Positions 53,299 through 62,278 are shown, counted from the first letter of the stretch. The stretch: DNA of 64,000 nucleotides from Muribaculaceae bacterium (GCA_017405965.1 JAFQZK010000022.1:1-64000), one strand, 5' to 3'. Notes: generated from the letters alone by a model not told the origin. Made by a program: numbers and translations.

Positions 53299-54150
53299 TT
53301 AGAAGTCGCTGAAGAAATTCGGGCGGATCAATATGCCGACGCGCAGTCGCATGTGGTACTTGTTGTAGTCCAGCATGTTCTCACCGTATCCGTCATAGAA
53401 GTGCAGCATGAAGTACTGGTTATCCCTCTTGCTGAAGCGGAATCCCACATTCAGGATCGTGTTGAAGTTGAGGTTCCATCCCTTGCGTTTCACAAAGGTG
53501 ACATCGGCCACCCAACGCCTGTCGGCCGAGATAAACTGTGAACCCACCTGGAAGATACCGCAGTACTTGAGAATGTCTTTGTTCTGCTGCCCGTCGATGA
53601 TGGGAATCCACGTCTTGGCATACACCTCCAGTCGAGGGTCGATCACTGCAGCATAGCCGAACGTAACCTTATTCCAGCTGCGCGATGCCTCGCCGTCACG
53701 CCCGTTGGACTCATGCTCCAGCATGATCGTAGCATTTCCCACAAGTCTTCCGTTATGCACAACCAGATTCTGAACACCGATACCGGGATTAAAGTTCAGG
53801 TCATGGAAGGGCAATGACTCCTCAAACACGTTCCAAATCGCCTTCTGTGAGTATTGCAGGAACAGGTGGCTGTGGAAAGGCAGGATGGACTTGGTGAGCC
53901 TGTGGCGGAAACTGATTTGGAACTTCACGTCGCTGTTGAACTCGGTGGGCTTGTGGTTGAGTGCAGTACCACCGACAAAGTAAGTGTCTTTGTAGATGCC
54001 AAAGGCCGGACGGCTGTCAAAGTCTTCAATAACGCTGTCCACATTGATTTTTTCTCGCTCCACGCCTTTTATTGACGTAACTATCTGGCCCATCATAGGT
54101 AAACCGACCAGTGCCAGAATGACAAGAAATAATGCTCTCGTGTATTTCAT
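53299..54150 (-). CDS. pldA: Outer-membrane phospholipase A (OMPLA/PldA family)
   Basis: A 283-residue exported barrel enzyme that hydrolyses phospholipids in the outer membrane. Signal peptide residues 1-21. The catalytic block is HESNGRDGEASRSWN: His147, Ser149 and Asn160, matching the OMPLA triad His-Ser-Asn with its HxSNG...SRSWN spacing. The remainder alternates polar and aromatic residues as in a 12-strand barrel, ending FFSDF with terminal Phe. It lies 42 bases after a lipoprotein gene and 39 before DUF4421 on the same strand, so a membrane-lipid-related operon is likely. Confidence 0.9.
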   Translation of the reverse strand: MKYTRALFLVILALVGLPMMGQIVTSIKGVEREKINVDSVIEDFDSRPAFGIYKDTYFVGGTALNHKPTEFNSDVKFQISFRHRLTKSILPFHSHLFLQYSQKAIWNVFEESLPFHDLNFNPGIGVQNLVVHNGRLVGNATIMLEHESNGRDGEASRSWNKVTFGYAAVIDPRLEVYAKTWIPIIDGQQNKDILKYCGIFQVGSQFISADRRWVADVTFVKRKGWNLNFNTILNVGFRFSKRDNQYFMLHFYDGYGENMLDYNKYHMRLRVGILIRPNFFSDF

Positions 54151-54192
54151 AACTTCAATTTTGTGTTTTTTATATCGTTGTTTCTATTATCG

Positions 54193-55221
54193 CTAAAATA
54201 TCGTAAATCCTGCCGGAGAGATATCAGCATAGGTCATGATGATCTTGCCGTTCATCCACAAGTGAGTTCGTGACTTATCAGTATCGTTGTTATACTCCTG
54301 GGTGAGCAAATACACATCATCGCCATAGGAGTGGACTTCGACGGCATGCGAGCTGGTGAATTCCCATTCCGACACATAATGTTCAGGGACCCCATCGGTC
54401 CACAGGGTAGCGAACGACTTATTGTTGTAATCATATTCAAAACCTGCAGCATAGATGTGGTCGTTGCACTTCGTCACCGACTCCACGCTCCCGATGATGT
54501 ACTCGCCTTCTTTCAACTCCCTGGGATAGCTGACAGGATAAATCTCATATTCCTTGTCAACCCAGACTGCAGGCAAGCCGCCGATGATGCCGCCGATGAT
54601 GGTGTGGTCGCGGTCATAGGCATAGATAGCATGGCACTCGCCCGTTATGGCAGCCCCGGGGATGGGCAGGAACTCTTTCTTGTAATTGGTGTACAGCACC
54701 GGCAAGTAATGACCATCTGCGTCATCATCGTCACCGAAGCCATGACCGATTACATAGCATTTGCCTTCACTCACAGCGAGCGCATGGGTGGCGGGAATGA
54801 AGTCATGGAAATTCTCAAGCGGGAAGATACCGCTGTTCTTCAGTACGTTGGGAACATCCAGCAAATAGATATAATAATCCCATTTGCCGATACCGTAGGT
54901 CCAGTGGTCCACATCATCGATAAAATCGACATGCAGGGTGTTCCACTTGCCGTTTTTCCAATAACCCACACGGCCCTTGGAATGGTTACCCGACACGAAA
55001 TAGTCATCACCGTCGGATATGATTTCAGCGGCAAAAACACAGTACGGCAAGTGCGTGACAGTATCACCGTACTGGTCAAGGACATCGCCACTGTGGGACA
55101 GCACCAGCACCGTGCGCTCGTCAACCGACTTGATGGGGTTGACGGGTTCGTCGTGCGAGCACGACGCGAGCGACACCAGCGCACATGCCGCTAGCAGGTG
55201 ATAAAAAAGAAAATTTCTCAT
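54193..55221 (-). CDS. Lipoprotein with beta-propeller-like repeats, unknown function
   Basis: A 342-residue protein with a lipoprotein signal (lipobox LASC, Cys at about residue 21). The mature part has repeated strands ending in VYLLTQ-, YAAGFEY- and CYVIGHGF-type stretches spaced by about 40-50 residues, suggesting a propeller of five or six blades, but no named family is recognised. A run of acidic residues (GFGDDDDADGHYLP) could bind calcium. It is 42 bases above pldA and 27 below the decayed TolC gene. Confidence 0.7.
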   Translation of the reverse strand: MRNFLFYHLLAACALVSLASCSHDEPVNPIKSVDERTVLVLSHSGDVLDQYGDTVTHLPYCVFAAEIISDGDDYFVSGNHSKGRVGYWKNGKWNTLHVDFIDDVDHWTYGIGKWDYYIYLLDVPNVLKNSGIFPLENFHDFIPATHALAVSEGKCYVIGHGFGDDDDADGHYLPVLYTNYKKEFLPIPGAAITGECHAIYAYDRDHTIIGGIIGGLPAVWVDKEYEIYPVSYPRELKEGEYIIGSVESVTKCNDHIYAAGFEYDYNNKSFATLWTDGVPEHYVSEWEFTSSHAVEVHSYGDDVYLLTQEYNNDTDKSRTHLWMNGKIIMTYADISPAGFTIF

Positions 55222-55248
55222 ATCGAAACTATTATTTATTTTATTTAG

Positions 55249-55769
55249 TTATCGTGTAGCGCCACCCAGGGCGATATAGAGGGCAATGATGCCCATGGCA
55301 CCATTGTACATGTTGGTAGCTTCGTTGAGCTGGGCATTCAGGAGGGTCTCCTGGGCCGTGAGCACTTCAAGATAGCTCGCTTTGCCGTTATCCATGAGTT
55401 CATGGGTTCCCTTGTAAGCGTCTTTTAAGACTGCTACCTGGCGGTGATAATAGCCATGCTTCTCCACCGCCGCCTGGCAGTCGGCCAGCGCATCATTGAC
55501 CTCGCTACCGGCTTCGATGACGGTCTGTACATACTTGTTCATCAAGTTCTCCTGGTCAACTGGCTGATTTTCAGATTTGCCTTCAGTTTGCCCTGGGCAT
55601 AGATGGGCTGGGTGAGCGATGCCACAGCATTGAGCAGTATCTTACCAGGATTGACCACCATCGTTTCAAAAGACGACTCCGTCTCCTTGGGGATGTCAAC
55701 ACCGCAAGCGTTCATTATAGCAATCACGATGAACAGGGCCATCCATTTCAAAACATTGTTTTCTCTCAT
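55249..55769 (-). pseudogene. Decayed TolC/NodT-type outer-membrane efflux protein gene
   Basis: Two open pieces remain. The first (55542-55769) has an intact lipoprotein-like start (MRENNVLKWMALF, Cys in NACGVD), but after about 35 residues jumps to the C-terminal part of TolC-family proteins (NPGKILLNAVASLTQPIYAQ). It ends at a stop caused by a frameshift near 55550. The second piece (55249-55545) continues in another phase: AGSEVNDALADCQAAVEKHG, then SYLEVLTAQETLLNAQLNEA and LYIALGGATR, the normal family end. Roughly 300 residues of the middle are missing. No start codon of its own belongs to the second piece except a TTG, so it is a deletion plus frameshift remnant. Confidence 0.85.
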
Positions 55770-55821
55770 ATATTTAGTTTAAAAACAAACCTTAATGTAA
55801 CTTTCACATCTATATAAATTA

Positions 55822-55829
55822 CAAAAGTA
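55822..55829 (-). promoter_or_regulatory. -7 box before the decayed tolC
   Basis: Minus-strand TACTTTTG, 53 bases above the remnant's ATG; may now serve the downstream lipoprotein-pldA genes. Confidence 0.4.
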
Positions 55830-55979
55830 GTACCTTTTTATTATCTTACGGAACAATCGCCACAAAAATCACCAGTTTAAGTAAAAAACACAAAAAATCT
55901 ACTATTTTTAAAGATAAAAATACACATTGTATGTCCAGTCAACACCCCTTCAATCAACAGTGGCATCAGCAGTTTTCAT

Positions 55980-56115
55980 GATAATATTGGTTACTACGGC
56001 AAGGCGATAGAGCACTATCTCAAGGCTCTGGCCATTCCAGAAGAGAGGGCCTTGGGAGCAGAACATCACATCAAGCAGGTTCAGGAGAAAAAGGAGGACT
56101 TGAAAAGCAAGATGG
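55980..56115 (+). pseudogene. Remnant of a TPR protein gene
   Basis: No start codon, but the plus-strand frame reads DNIGYYGKAIEHYLKALAI then EERALGAEHH, a kinesin-light-chain-type TPR unit like those of the 852-residue protein at 5442-8000, followed by a charged tail (QVQEKKEDLKSK). The upstream part of the gene is gone. It lies in the 436-base region between the decayed tolC and the aminotransferase gene, which otherwise holds the tolC -7 box and a terminator. Confidence 0.65.
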
Positions 56116-56119
56116 GGAT

Positions 56120-56155
56120 AAAAAATGCGGGAGTCGTTTTAGGGACTCCCGCATT
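56120..56155 (-). terminator. Terminator of the ior operon
   Basis: AATGCGGGAGTC (56124-56135) pairs perfectly with GACTCCCGCATT (56144-56155); on the minus strand the stem is followed by a T tract. Confidence 0.85.
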
Positions 56156-56205
56156 GAACGCGCGTGTATCAAATAAAATACAGTTTCTTAACAGGTCATC
56201 GTCGA

Positions 56206-57522
56206 TTACTCGATGGGATTGTTCTCGGCAAAGATGGCCATGCGCTCGTCGAGAATCTCGTACTGGTGATCCTGGATGAACGAGGTGCACACGCGCAGGC
56301 CTTCCTGCCATGAGCCTGTAGTGGCCAGGCAGATGGCGCTCACGCCGTAGTACATCAACTCGCGCGCCAACTGGCCGCTGGTCATATTGCCGTAGCCAAT
56401 AGTGAAATAGAAACCGTCGGCAATGGGCTTGTCACCGTCCATGCCATAGACGATACGGAAACCGTGGCGGGTGAAAATCTCCTTCAGCTTGTGAGCGCGC
56501 TCGCCATAGACGATGACGTCGTCACGGAAGTGGTACTCGCCGTTGCTGGCAGCGTCCATGATGGCGGCAAGCGCATACTGGGCGCTGTGGCTCGTGCCCG
56601 ATGACAGGGCATAGAGCGTGCGGGTGATGAACACCTTACCGAAGGGCAGACCATCGTAACGGGCCGACAAATCGGGATAGTGGCGGTTGAAGATGGCCGG
56701 ACTGATGCAGGTCATCGCGATGCGCTCGCCGGCATAGGAGAATGCCTTACTGCCACTGATGTGCATGATGTAGTTGTCGGTATACTTTGCCACGCTGGGC
56801 TGGAAGGGCGGCTCAAAGGGCTTGCTGATGTCCAGACGGAAGTCCATGGCAAAGTAAGCCAGGTCCTCAAGCACAATCACGTCATACTTGGTGGCCAACT
56901 CGCCGATGTCCTTCAATTCCTCGTCGGTCAAGCAAATCCAAGCGGGGTTGTTGGGGTTGCTGTAAATCAGGCAGCACACGTCGCCCTTGGCCATGTACTC
57001 CTCGAGTTTAGCACGCAGCTTGGCGCCACGGAACTCGTAGATGTCGAATGTCTCGTAGGGGACGTCCTGGATCTCCAGCTGGAGCTTCTGCACGGGGAAG
57101 CCGGGGTCAATGAACAGGGCTTTGTTTTTCTTCTTGTTGCTCTGAGTAATGGTGAGCAACGAGGCGAAGGTTCCCTGCATCGATCCTACGGTGGGGATGC
57201 AGCACTCGGCAGGAATGTCAATGTCGATGAATGCCTTGATGAAACGCGAGGTGGCCTCCTTGATCATCGGCTCACCGGGCAAGGCGGGATAAAGGCGGGC
57301 ACAGCCGTTCTGCAACGCCTTGATTTGTGCCTCGACACCGATCTTGGCAGCGGGAAGTCCCGGAATACCCATCTCCATCTTGATGAACTCCTGTCCCGAC
57401 TCGCGCTCGGCGCGCTCGGCGATGGCTTTCACCTCACGGATGGTGGCGTTGGCATAATCGATGATGCCATACTCGTCAATCGCGCGGTCGATGATCTCGC
57501 GGCTAATGGGGGTAGGTCTCAT
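56206..57522 (-). CDS. PLP-dependent aminotransferase (class I/II), third gene of the ior operon
   Basis: A 438-residue fold-type I aminotransferase. The PLP lysine is in ISGSKAFSYAGERI near residue 256; YSNPNNPAW and the VLEDLAYFAMD aspartate are also clear, with an Arg-containing C-terminal GSWQEGLRVCTSF. The start overlaps the iorB stop (ATGA), so the three genes are translationally coupled. In this context it probably interconverts aromatic amino acids and arylpyruvates, the substrates of IorAB; the direction in the cell may be either. Confidence 0.88.
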   Translation of the reverse strand: MRPTPISREIIDRAIDEYGIIDYANATIREVKAIAERAERESGQEFIKMEMGIPGLPAAKIGVEAQIKALQNGCARLYPALPGEPMIKEATSRFIKAFIDIDIPAECCIPTVGSMQGTFASLLTITQSNKKKNKALFIDPGFPVQKLQLEIQDVPYETFDIYEFRGAKLRAKLEEYMAKGDVCCLIYSNPNNPAWICLTDEELKDIGELATKYDVIVLEDLAYFAMDFRLDISKPFEPPFQPSVAKYTDNYIMHISGSKAFSYAGERIAMTCISPAIFNRHYPDLSARYDGLPFGKVFITRTLYALSSGTSHSAQYALAAIMDAASNGEYHFRDDVIVYGERAHKLKEIFTRHGFRIVYGMDGDKPIADGFYFTIGYGNMTSGQLARELMYYGVSAICLATTGSWQEGLRVCTSFIQDHQYEILDERMAIFAENNPIE

Positions 57523-58091
57523 CGCTGAGCCTCCTTTCCGATGGCAAGTGCCTTGAGGTTGGCATCAACCACAGCGTCGCCCTTGCGGCCAAAGACGCGG
57601 CGGATAGCATTCTCCAACTTGTCATACTCGATACCGAGGGCCTTTTGGGCAGCACCCAGCAGGATGACGTTGGCCGAGCGAGGAATCTCGTTGTCCTTCG
57701 CCAACTGCTCGATGTCGAGGGTGATGACGTTCTTCACCTTGGCCAGGTCAGCCATCACGGTCTCGATCTCGGGATAGTTGGGGATGTTCACAAAGGGCTT
57801 GCTCGAGGTGATGATCCAGCCGTCCTTGCTCAGGAAAGGCAGGTAGCGCAGGGCCTCCATCGGCTCCATCGAGATGATCACGTCGGCCGAGCCTTTAGCG
57901 ATCAGGTCACTGTGGATGGGGTTGCTGCTGATGCGCAGGTTGGACTGCACGTCACCGCCACGCTGCGACATGCCGTGAACCTCGGCCTGCTTGATATAAA
58001 GATTCTCGTGCATGGCTGCTTCGCCAATCACGGTAGCGATGGAGAGGATGCCTTGTCCACCCACGCCGCACAAAATGATATCGGTTTTCAT
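57519..58091 (-). CDS. iorB: Indolepyruvate ferredoxin oxidoreductase, beta subunit
   Basis: The gamma-type subunit of the 2-oxoacid:ferredoxin oxidoreductase family, which cleaves arylpyruvates with CoA to aryl-acetyl-CoA, CO2 and reduced ferredoxin. The 190-residue protein begins KTDIILCGVGGQGILSI and has AEVHGMSQRGGDVQSNLR and ISMEPMEALRYLP, all typical of IorB. The ATG at 58091 overlaps the iorA stop (ATGA); the longer frame upstream is inside iorA. Confidence 0.94.
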   Translation of the reverse strand: MKTDIILCGVGGQGILSIATVIGEAAMHENLYIKQAEVHGMSQRGGDVQSNLRISSNPIHSDLIAKGSADVIISMEPMEALRYLPFLSKDGWIITSSKPFVNIPNYPEIETVMADLAKVKNVITLDIEQLAKDNEIPRSANVILLGAAQKALGIEYDKLENAIRRVFGRKGDAVVDANLKALAIGKEAQR

Positions 58092-59698
58092 TGCTTTGCC
58101 TCCTGTGCTTTCTTTTGTTTGAGATGACGTTGTAATGTTTGCATGCACTCGCGGCGCGGGATAATCACGCTGGTGCCGCGATAGTTGATTTCGTCACGCA
58201 TCACTTGCGTGATCTCGGGCATGTTCTTGGGCAGGGGAACAACCACCTTGAGGTGCTCGTCGGTCATACCCAAACCACGGCAGATAGCCTCAAACTTGTT
58301 GGTGCCTGCCGAGTCCTGACCACCCGTCATACCGGTGGTGAGGTTGTCGCTGATGATGACGGTGATGTTAGCGTTCTCGTTGATGGCATCGAGCAGACCC
58401 GTCATACCCGAGTGGGTGAAGGTCGAGTCGCCGATGATGGCAACGGCGGGCCACTGACCGGCATCGGCGGCACCCTTGGCCATGGTGATGCTGGCACCCA
58501 TGTCAACACACGAGTGGATAGCCTTGAACGGGGGCATGAAGCCCAGGGTATAGCAACCGATGTCGCCAAACACGCGGGCATTGGGATACTCCTTCAACAC
58601 CTCGTTCAGGGCAGTGTAAACGTCGCGGTGGCCGCAACCCTGGCACAATGCGGGGGGACGCGGAGCCACGTTCTCGCAGCTGGGATAGCCTTCGCTCACG
58701 GGCAGACCCAGGGCCTGCTTCAAGGCGTCGGGGCTCAACTCGCCCGTGCGGGGCAGTTCGCCGGTAAGACGGCCCTTGATGACGGCATTGCCGGGCATCA
58801 CGCCACGCACCAGATCCTCGACGAAGGGCTGGCCTTCCTCGGCGATGAGCACGGCGTCACAGTCGGCGGTCATGCGGCGGATGAGCTCCTTGGGCATGGG
58901 ATACTGGCTGATCTTGAGCACGGGATAGGGGCAACCGTCGGGGTAGCACTCCATCAGGTAGTTGTAGGCAATACCTGTGGCGATGACACCCATCGAGTGG
59001 TCGGCACCGTCGATGTACTTGTTGTACTCGCTCTTGACGGCACGGTCCTCAAGGTCGGCCTGCTGGCCAGTGACAGTGATATTACGCTTGATGGCGTTGC
59101 CGGGGAGCAGTACCCAGTGGCTGGCCTTAGCGTCATAGTTCAATTCGTTCTCGGCACGCGGTGTCTCTTTCACCTCGACCACGGCACGGCTGTGGGCCAT
59201 GCGGGTAGTCACGCGCATGAGCACAGGGAGGCAAACCTCCTCGCTCAACTCGTAAGCCTTCTCCATCATGTCGTAGGCCTCCTGCTGAGTGCTGGGCTCC
59301 AGCGTGGGAATCATCGCGAACTTGCCATAGAAACGGCTGTCCTGCTCGTCCTGTGAGGAGTGCATCGAGGGGTCGTCGGCCACGAGGACCACCAGACCGC
59401 CGTTCACACCCGTCATGCCCGAGTTAACAAACGGGTCGGCGCACACGTTCAAGCCCACATGCTTCATGCAGACCAGTGCACGCTTGCCCATGAAGGACAT
59501 ACCCAGGGCAGCCTCCATAGCCGTCTTTTCGTTGGTACACCAGCGGCGATGAACGTTGCGTTCCACCGCTAACTTGGAATTCTGAATGTACTCCGTGATC
59601 TCGGTCGAAGGAGTACCCGGATAGGCATACACGCCACTCAGACCCGCGTCAAGCGCGCCCTGGGCGATAGCCTCATCACCTAAGAGTAACTTTCTCAT
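58088..59698 (-). CDS. iorA: Indolepyruvate ferredoxin oxidoreductase, alpha subunit (short form)
   Basis: The thiamine-diphosphate-binding subunit of IorAB. The 536-residue protein has the N-terminal pyrimidine domain (LLGDEAIAQGALDAGL, YPGTPSTEI), the PPALCQGCGHRDVY block near residue 355, and the TPP motif region GDIGCYTLG...GDSTFTHSGMTGL. Archaeal enzymes are about 600-650 residues with a C-terminal two-cluster ferredoxin domain; here the protein ends shortly after VIIPRRECMQ and lacks the CxxCxxC repeats. First gene of iorA-iorB-aminotransferase, with a perfect promoter at 59763-59793. Confidence 0.93.
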   Translation of the reverse strand: MRKLLLGDEAIAQGALDAGLSGVYAYPGTPSTEITEYIQNSKLAVERNVHRRWCTNEKTAMEAALGMSFMGKRALVCMKHVGLNVCADPFVNSGMTGVNGGLVVLVADDPSMHSSQDEQDSRFYGKFAMIPTLEPSTQQEAYDMMEKAYELSEEVCLPVLMRVTTRMAHSRAVVEVKETPRAENELNYDAKASHWVLLPGNAIKRNITVTGQQADLEDRAVKSEYNKYIDGADHSMGVIATGIAYNYLMECYPDGCPYPVLKISQYPMPKELIRRMTADCDAVLIAEEGQPFVEDLVRGVMPGNAVIKGRLTGELPRTGELSPDALKQALGLPVSEGYPSCENVAPRPPALCQGCGHRDVYTALNEVLKEYPNARVFGDIGCYTLGFMPPFKAIHSCVDMGASITMAKGAADAGQWPAVAIIGDSTFTHSGMTGLLDAINENANITVIISDNLTTGMTGGQDSAGTNKFEAICRGLGMTDEHLKVVVPLPKNMPEITQVMRDEINYRGTSVIIPRRECMQTLQRHLKQKKAQEAKQ

Positions 59699-59762
59699 TA
59701 TTATAAGGTTTAACTAGTATTGTTTCAATAAATTAGGTGTATTAGAAGTAAATTTCAACTCA

Positions 59763-59793
59763 CAAAGTTACACATTAATCTATACTTCACAAA
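59763..59793 (-). promoter_or_regulatory. Promoter of the ior operon
   Basis: Minus strand TTTG (59790-59793), 19-base spacer, TAACTTTG (59763-59770). Leader about 60 bases. Confidence 0.8.
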
Positions 59794-59825
59794 ATTTTTA
59801 AGCATTTTTGACCAATATCATCAAG

Positions 59826-59852
59826 AAAAGGGGGCAAAATCACTGCCCCCTT
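59826..59852 (-). terminator. Terminator of the DUF4932 gene
   Basis: AAGGGGGCA (59828-59836) pairs with TGCCCCCTT (59844-59852). The sequence is practically identical to the terminator at 62251-62278. Confidence 0.8.
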
Positions 59853-59881
59853 CCCGTGAATGGTCGTAATATTTGATGGGA

Positions 59882-62056
59882 TTATTTCAGTGCCTTGTCA
59901 TAGCACTGCTGCTCTCTCTGGAGATACTTGCTCAGTACCTTGGCAAGCTGGGGATAGAAATCGCTGATGGACCGATACTTGTTGCGGTTGTTAGCATAGT
60001 CGCCCAGGGCAGTCACAAGTTCGGGCATCCAAGCAAAGACCGTGGAATAGTTGTTCAAATATTGGCATGCTTGCTCGGCACTGATGCCGTTTTCCGTCAT
60101 GGAAATGAAATTGGCTGCCGCAACGATGCTTTTTGCGATGGCCGATTTACCGTCTTGAATTCCGTTCATCTGCATCTGCGCTTGGTTCATGTTATACAGC
60201 TTTTCACCCACCTCGTTGAGGGCACCCGTTATGCTCTCATTATCAATGAGTGGCTCGCGAGAAAACTGATTGAACATACTATTAAGCCCTGCTGCGATAT
60301 CATTAGTCCCCTTGCTCAGGTTTCCTTGGTCATCGAGACTGATATTGACGACATTGATTTGGTCCCACGGCTGGCCCTTTAAATGGCGCTTTGCTCCAAA
60401 ACCGTTCCGTCCAATGGCAAAACCAATGACAACCTTGTACTGGTCTGGAGTTCCCTTGCCGAAGAAATCGGCTAACCAATCGGGATGCACCGAGGGCATC
60501 ACATTGTCGTTGAGTTTCTTGAGAACATCTTGATAGAACGACTGATGCTGCTGATAGAATTCATTGAAGCGGGTGTCGGTGTAGAACTGGTTGAGCAGGC
60601 CCAAGAATTCGTTCATGTTCACCTGATCCCAACGGTCATCCAAACCGCAATCACCGGCCTCTTCCTGGAGTTTCACAATCTTAACGTCATCAACAGCGAG
60701 TCTCACGGCCAGGCTCATCGGGGCGTCATAAGCAATGCCATATTGTTCCCTGAGTTTCTGGTAGTACTCAACGACGGGGTGTTGCTTGAACGATGCGAAC
60801 CGCTGGTCGATGTCCTGAAGATAATACCCATTATTGTCTTGGCAATACTCCACGAAATCTGCGATACGTGAGAGAATGGCCATCAACTCGACAGTCTCCA
60901 TGACCTCGGCATTGATTGATGCTGTGGACTTGTCGGCTTTCTTAAGCGTTTTGCTCAGGCTGAAAAGCTTTTCCATTTGTTTTTGCTTTTGGTCAAGGTA
61001 GTTGTTCAAGACCTTGGCAATTTGGGGATAGAAGTCGCTCAGGGTTGGATATTTGTTGCGCTGAGAGGTATAGTCGCGCATCGCGGTGACAAGTTCGGGC
61101 AACCAGGCGAAGCCACTGCTTAAGTGGTCATTCAGTTCTTCGTTTATTTCCTGAGGCGTGAAACCGTTCTCCATCATATAGATAATGGTGGCAGCACGCA
61201 CGACGCTCTCGTCGAAGACTGTCTTGCCCTCGCCGTAGGCCTGTTGCTGCATGATGTAGTAATTCTGATTGAGCAGTCTCTCAGGAATGTCACCCAGTAA
61301 CTTAGCGTTCTTCTCAATCTCCTGAAGGGGATTGACAAAGGAATGGTTGAACTCGTGGATGAGCGTTGGCGCAGCATATTTTTTAGCGTTATCAGGGTCG
61401 AGAATCGAACCCATCTGGGGGTGTGTCCAATAGCCGCAAACCGAGAAGTTTTCCTTGGGCTGCCCCGGGAATTGACGGTGTGCAGCATAGTTATTGCCCC
61501 CATTAACAAAGCCAATGATAATGCGGAACACCTCTCCAGGCTCAACGCCGTAGAAACGGGAATACCAATCCTGATGGAAATATTGCATCGCGTTGGTCTT
61601 GTATTGACGCAGTACCTCCTGATAGAAGTCCTGGTGCTGCTGATAGAAATCGTGGAAACGAGTATCGGAATAGAACTGGTTGAGCTGGTCGACGAAATTG
61701 TCAATGTCAACGTTCATCCAACGCCCATCCATACAATTCTTGTCGCCAATGAATTTTATGCGCTGCCCATCAATAACAAGGTTTACAGCCAGATCCATCG
61801 GGGCATTGTATGAGATGCCGTATTGCTCCCTTAAGCCTTGGAGATGACTGATGATGGGGTGTTCCTTGAAAGAGGCGAAGCTGGACTCAATGTCCTCGAT
61901 GTACTGGCCACCCATGTTCATGTTATACTCTTCAAAACCCGCCATATGGGAGAGAATGCTCATCAATTCTACGGTTTCAGACACCTCGGGTTCAACTTGT
62001 GCTTGCATGTTCAATGCGAAAAGCGCAACCACTGCCAATAAAAATTTCTTTGCCAT
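59882..62056 (-). CDS. Duplicated DUF4932 protein (putative zinc peptidase plus inactive copy)
   Basis: A 724-residue exported protein made of two homologous DUF4932 halves (about 21-365 and 385-720), both opening with ETVELM(S/A)ILS and ending LPELVTA/MPELVTA and NKY...SDFYPQ(I/L)AKVL. The first half has HEFNH at residues 234-238, a HExxH-like zinc site, followed by SFVNPL. In the second half the same place reads NSMFNQFSREPL, so the zinc ligands are lost. One active and one degenerate unit are therefore inferred. Signal peptide at 1-20 (MAKKFLLAVVALFALNMQAQ). The ATG at 62056 is preferred over 62083. The -7 box TATTTTTG is at 62112-62119. Confidence 0.85.
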   Translation of the reverse strand: MAKKFLLAVVALFALNMQAQVEPEVSETVELMSILSHMAGFEEYNMNMGGQYIEDIESSFASFKEHPIISHLQGLREQYGISYNAPMDLAVNLVIDGQRIKFIGDKNCMDGRWMNVDIDNFVDQLNQFYSDTRFHDFYQQHQDFYQEVLRQYKTNAMQYFHQDWYSRFYGVEPGEVFRIIIGFVNGGNNYAAHRQFPGQPKENFSVCGYWTHPQMGSILDPDNAKKYAAPTLIHEFNHSFVNPLQEIEKNAKLLGDIPERLLNQNYYIMQQQAYGEGKTVFDESVVRAATIIYMMENGFTPQEINEELNDHLSSGFAWLPELVTAMRDYTSQRNKYPTLSDFYPQIAKVLNNYLDQKQKQMEKLFSLSKTLKKADKSTASINAEVMETVELMAILSRIADFVEYCQDNNGYYLQDIDQRFASFKQHPVVEYYQKLREQYGIAYDAPMSLAVRLAVDDVKIVKLQEEAGDCGLDDRWDQVNMNEFLGLLNQFYTDTRFNEFYQQHQSFYQDVLKKLNDNVMPSVHPDWLADFFGKGTPDQYKVVIGFAIGRNGFGAKRHLKGQPWDQINVVNISLDDQGNLSKGTNDIAAGLNSMFNQFSREPLIDNESITGALNEVGEKLYNMNQAQMQMNGIQDGKSAIAKSIVAAANFISMTENGISAEQACQYLNNYSTVFAWMPELVTALGDYANNRNKYRSISDFYPQLAKVLSKYLQREQQCYDKALK

Positions 62057-62111
62057 GTATTTATGAGATTGATTGTTAAACATCAGATAGAAATAAACAT
62101 CGTTTCGCTTG

Positions 62112-62119
62112 CAAAAATA
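62112..62119 (-). promoter_or_regulatory. -7 box of the DUF4932 gene
   Basis: Minus-strand TATTTTTG, about 56 bases above the ATG. Confidence 0.5.
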
Positions 62120-62250
62120 GAGTACCTCATTTCAATCGCCATCAAGAAAAACGCATTATTTTTATATTTAACGGAAATTCTTCATAAAATTGTCTGATTT
62201 TTTTACACTTTGCCCATGGTCTGGTGTCCAGCAGTATTTATTTTGAACAG

Positions 62251-62278
62251 AAAAGGGGGCAAAATCACTGCCCCCTTT
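62251..62278 (-). terminator. Terminator of the MalY-type gene
   Basis: AAAGGGGGCA pairs with TGCCCCCTTT; shares a 28-base core with the terminator at 59826-59852. Confidence 0.8.

Noticed and set aside
58139..59356. A 405-codon open frame opposite iorA
   Set aside because: Shadow of iorA; no start region or family motif.
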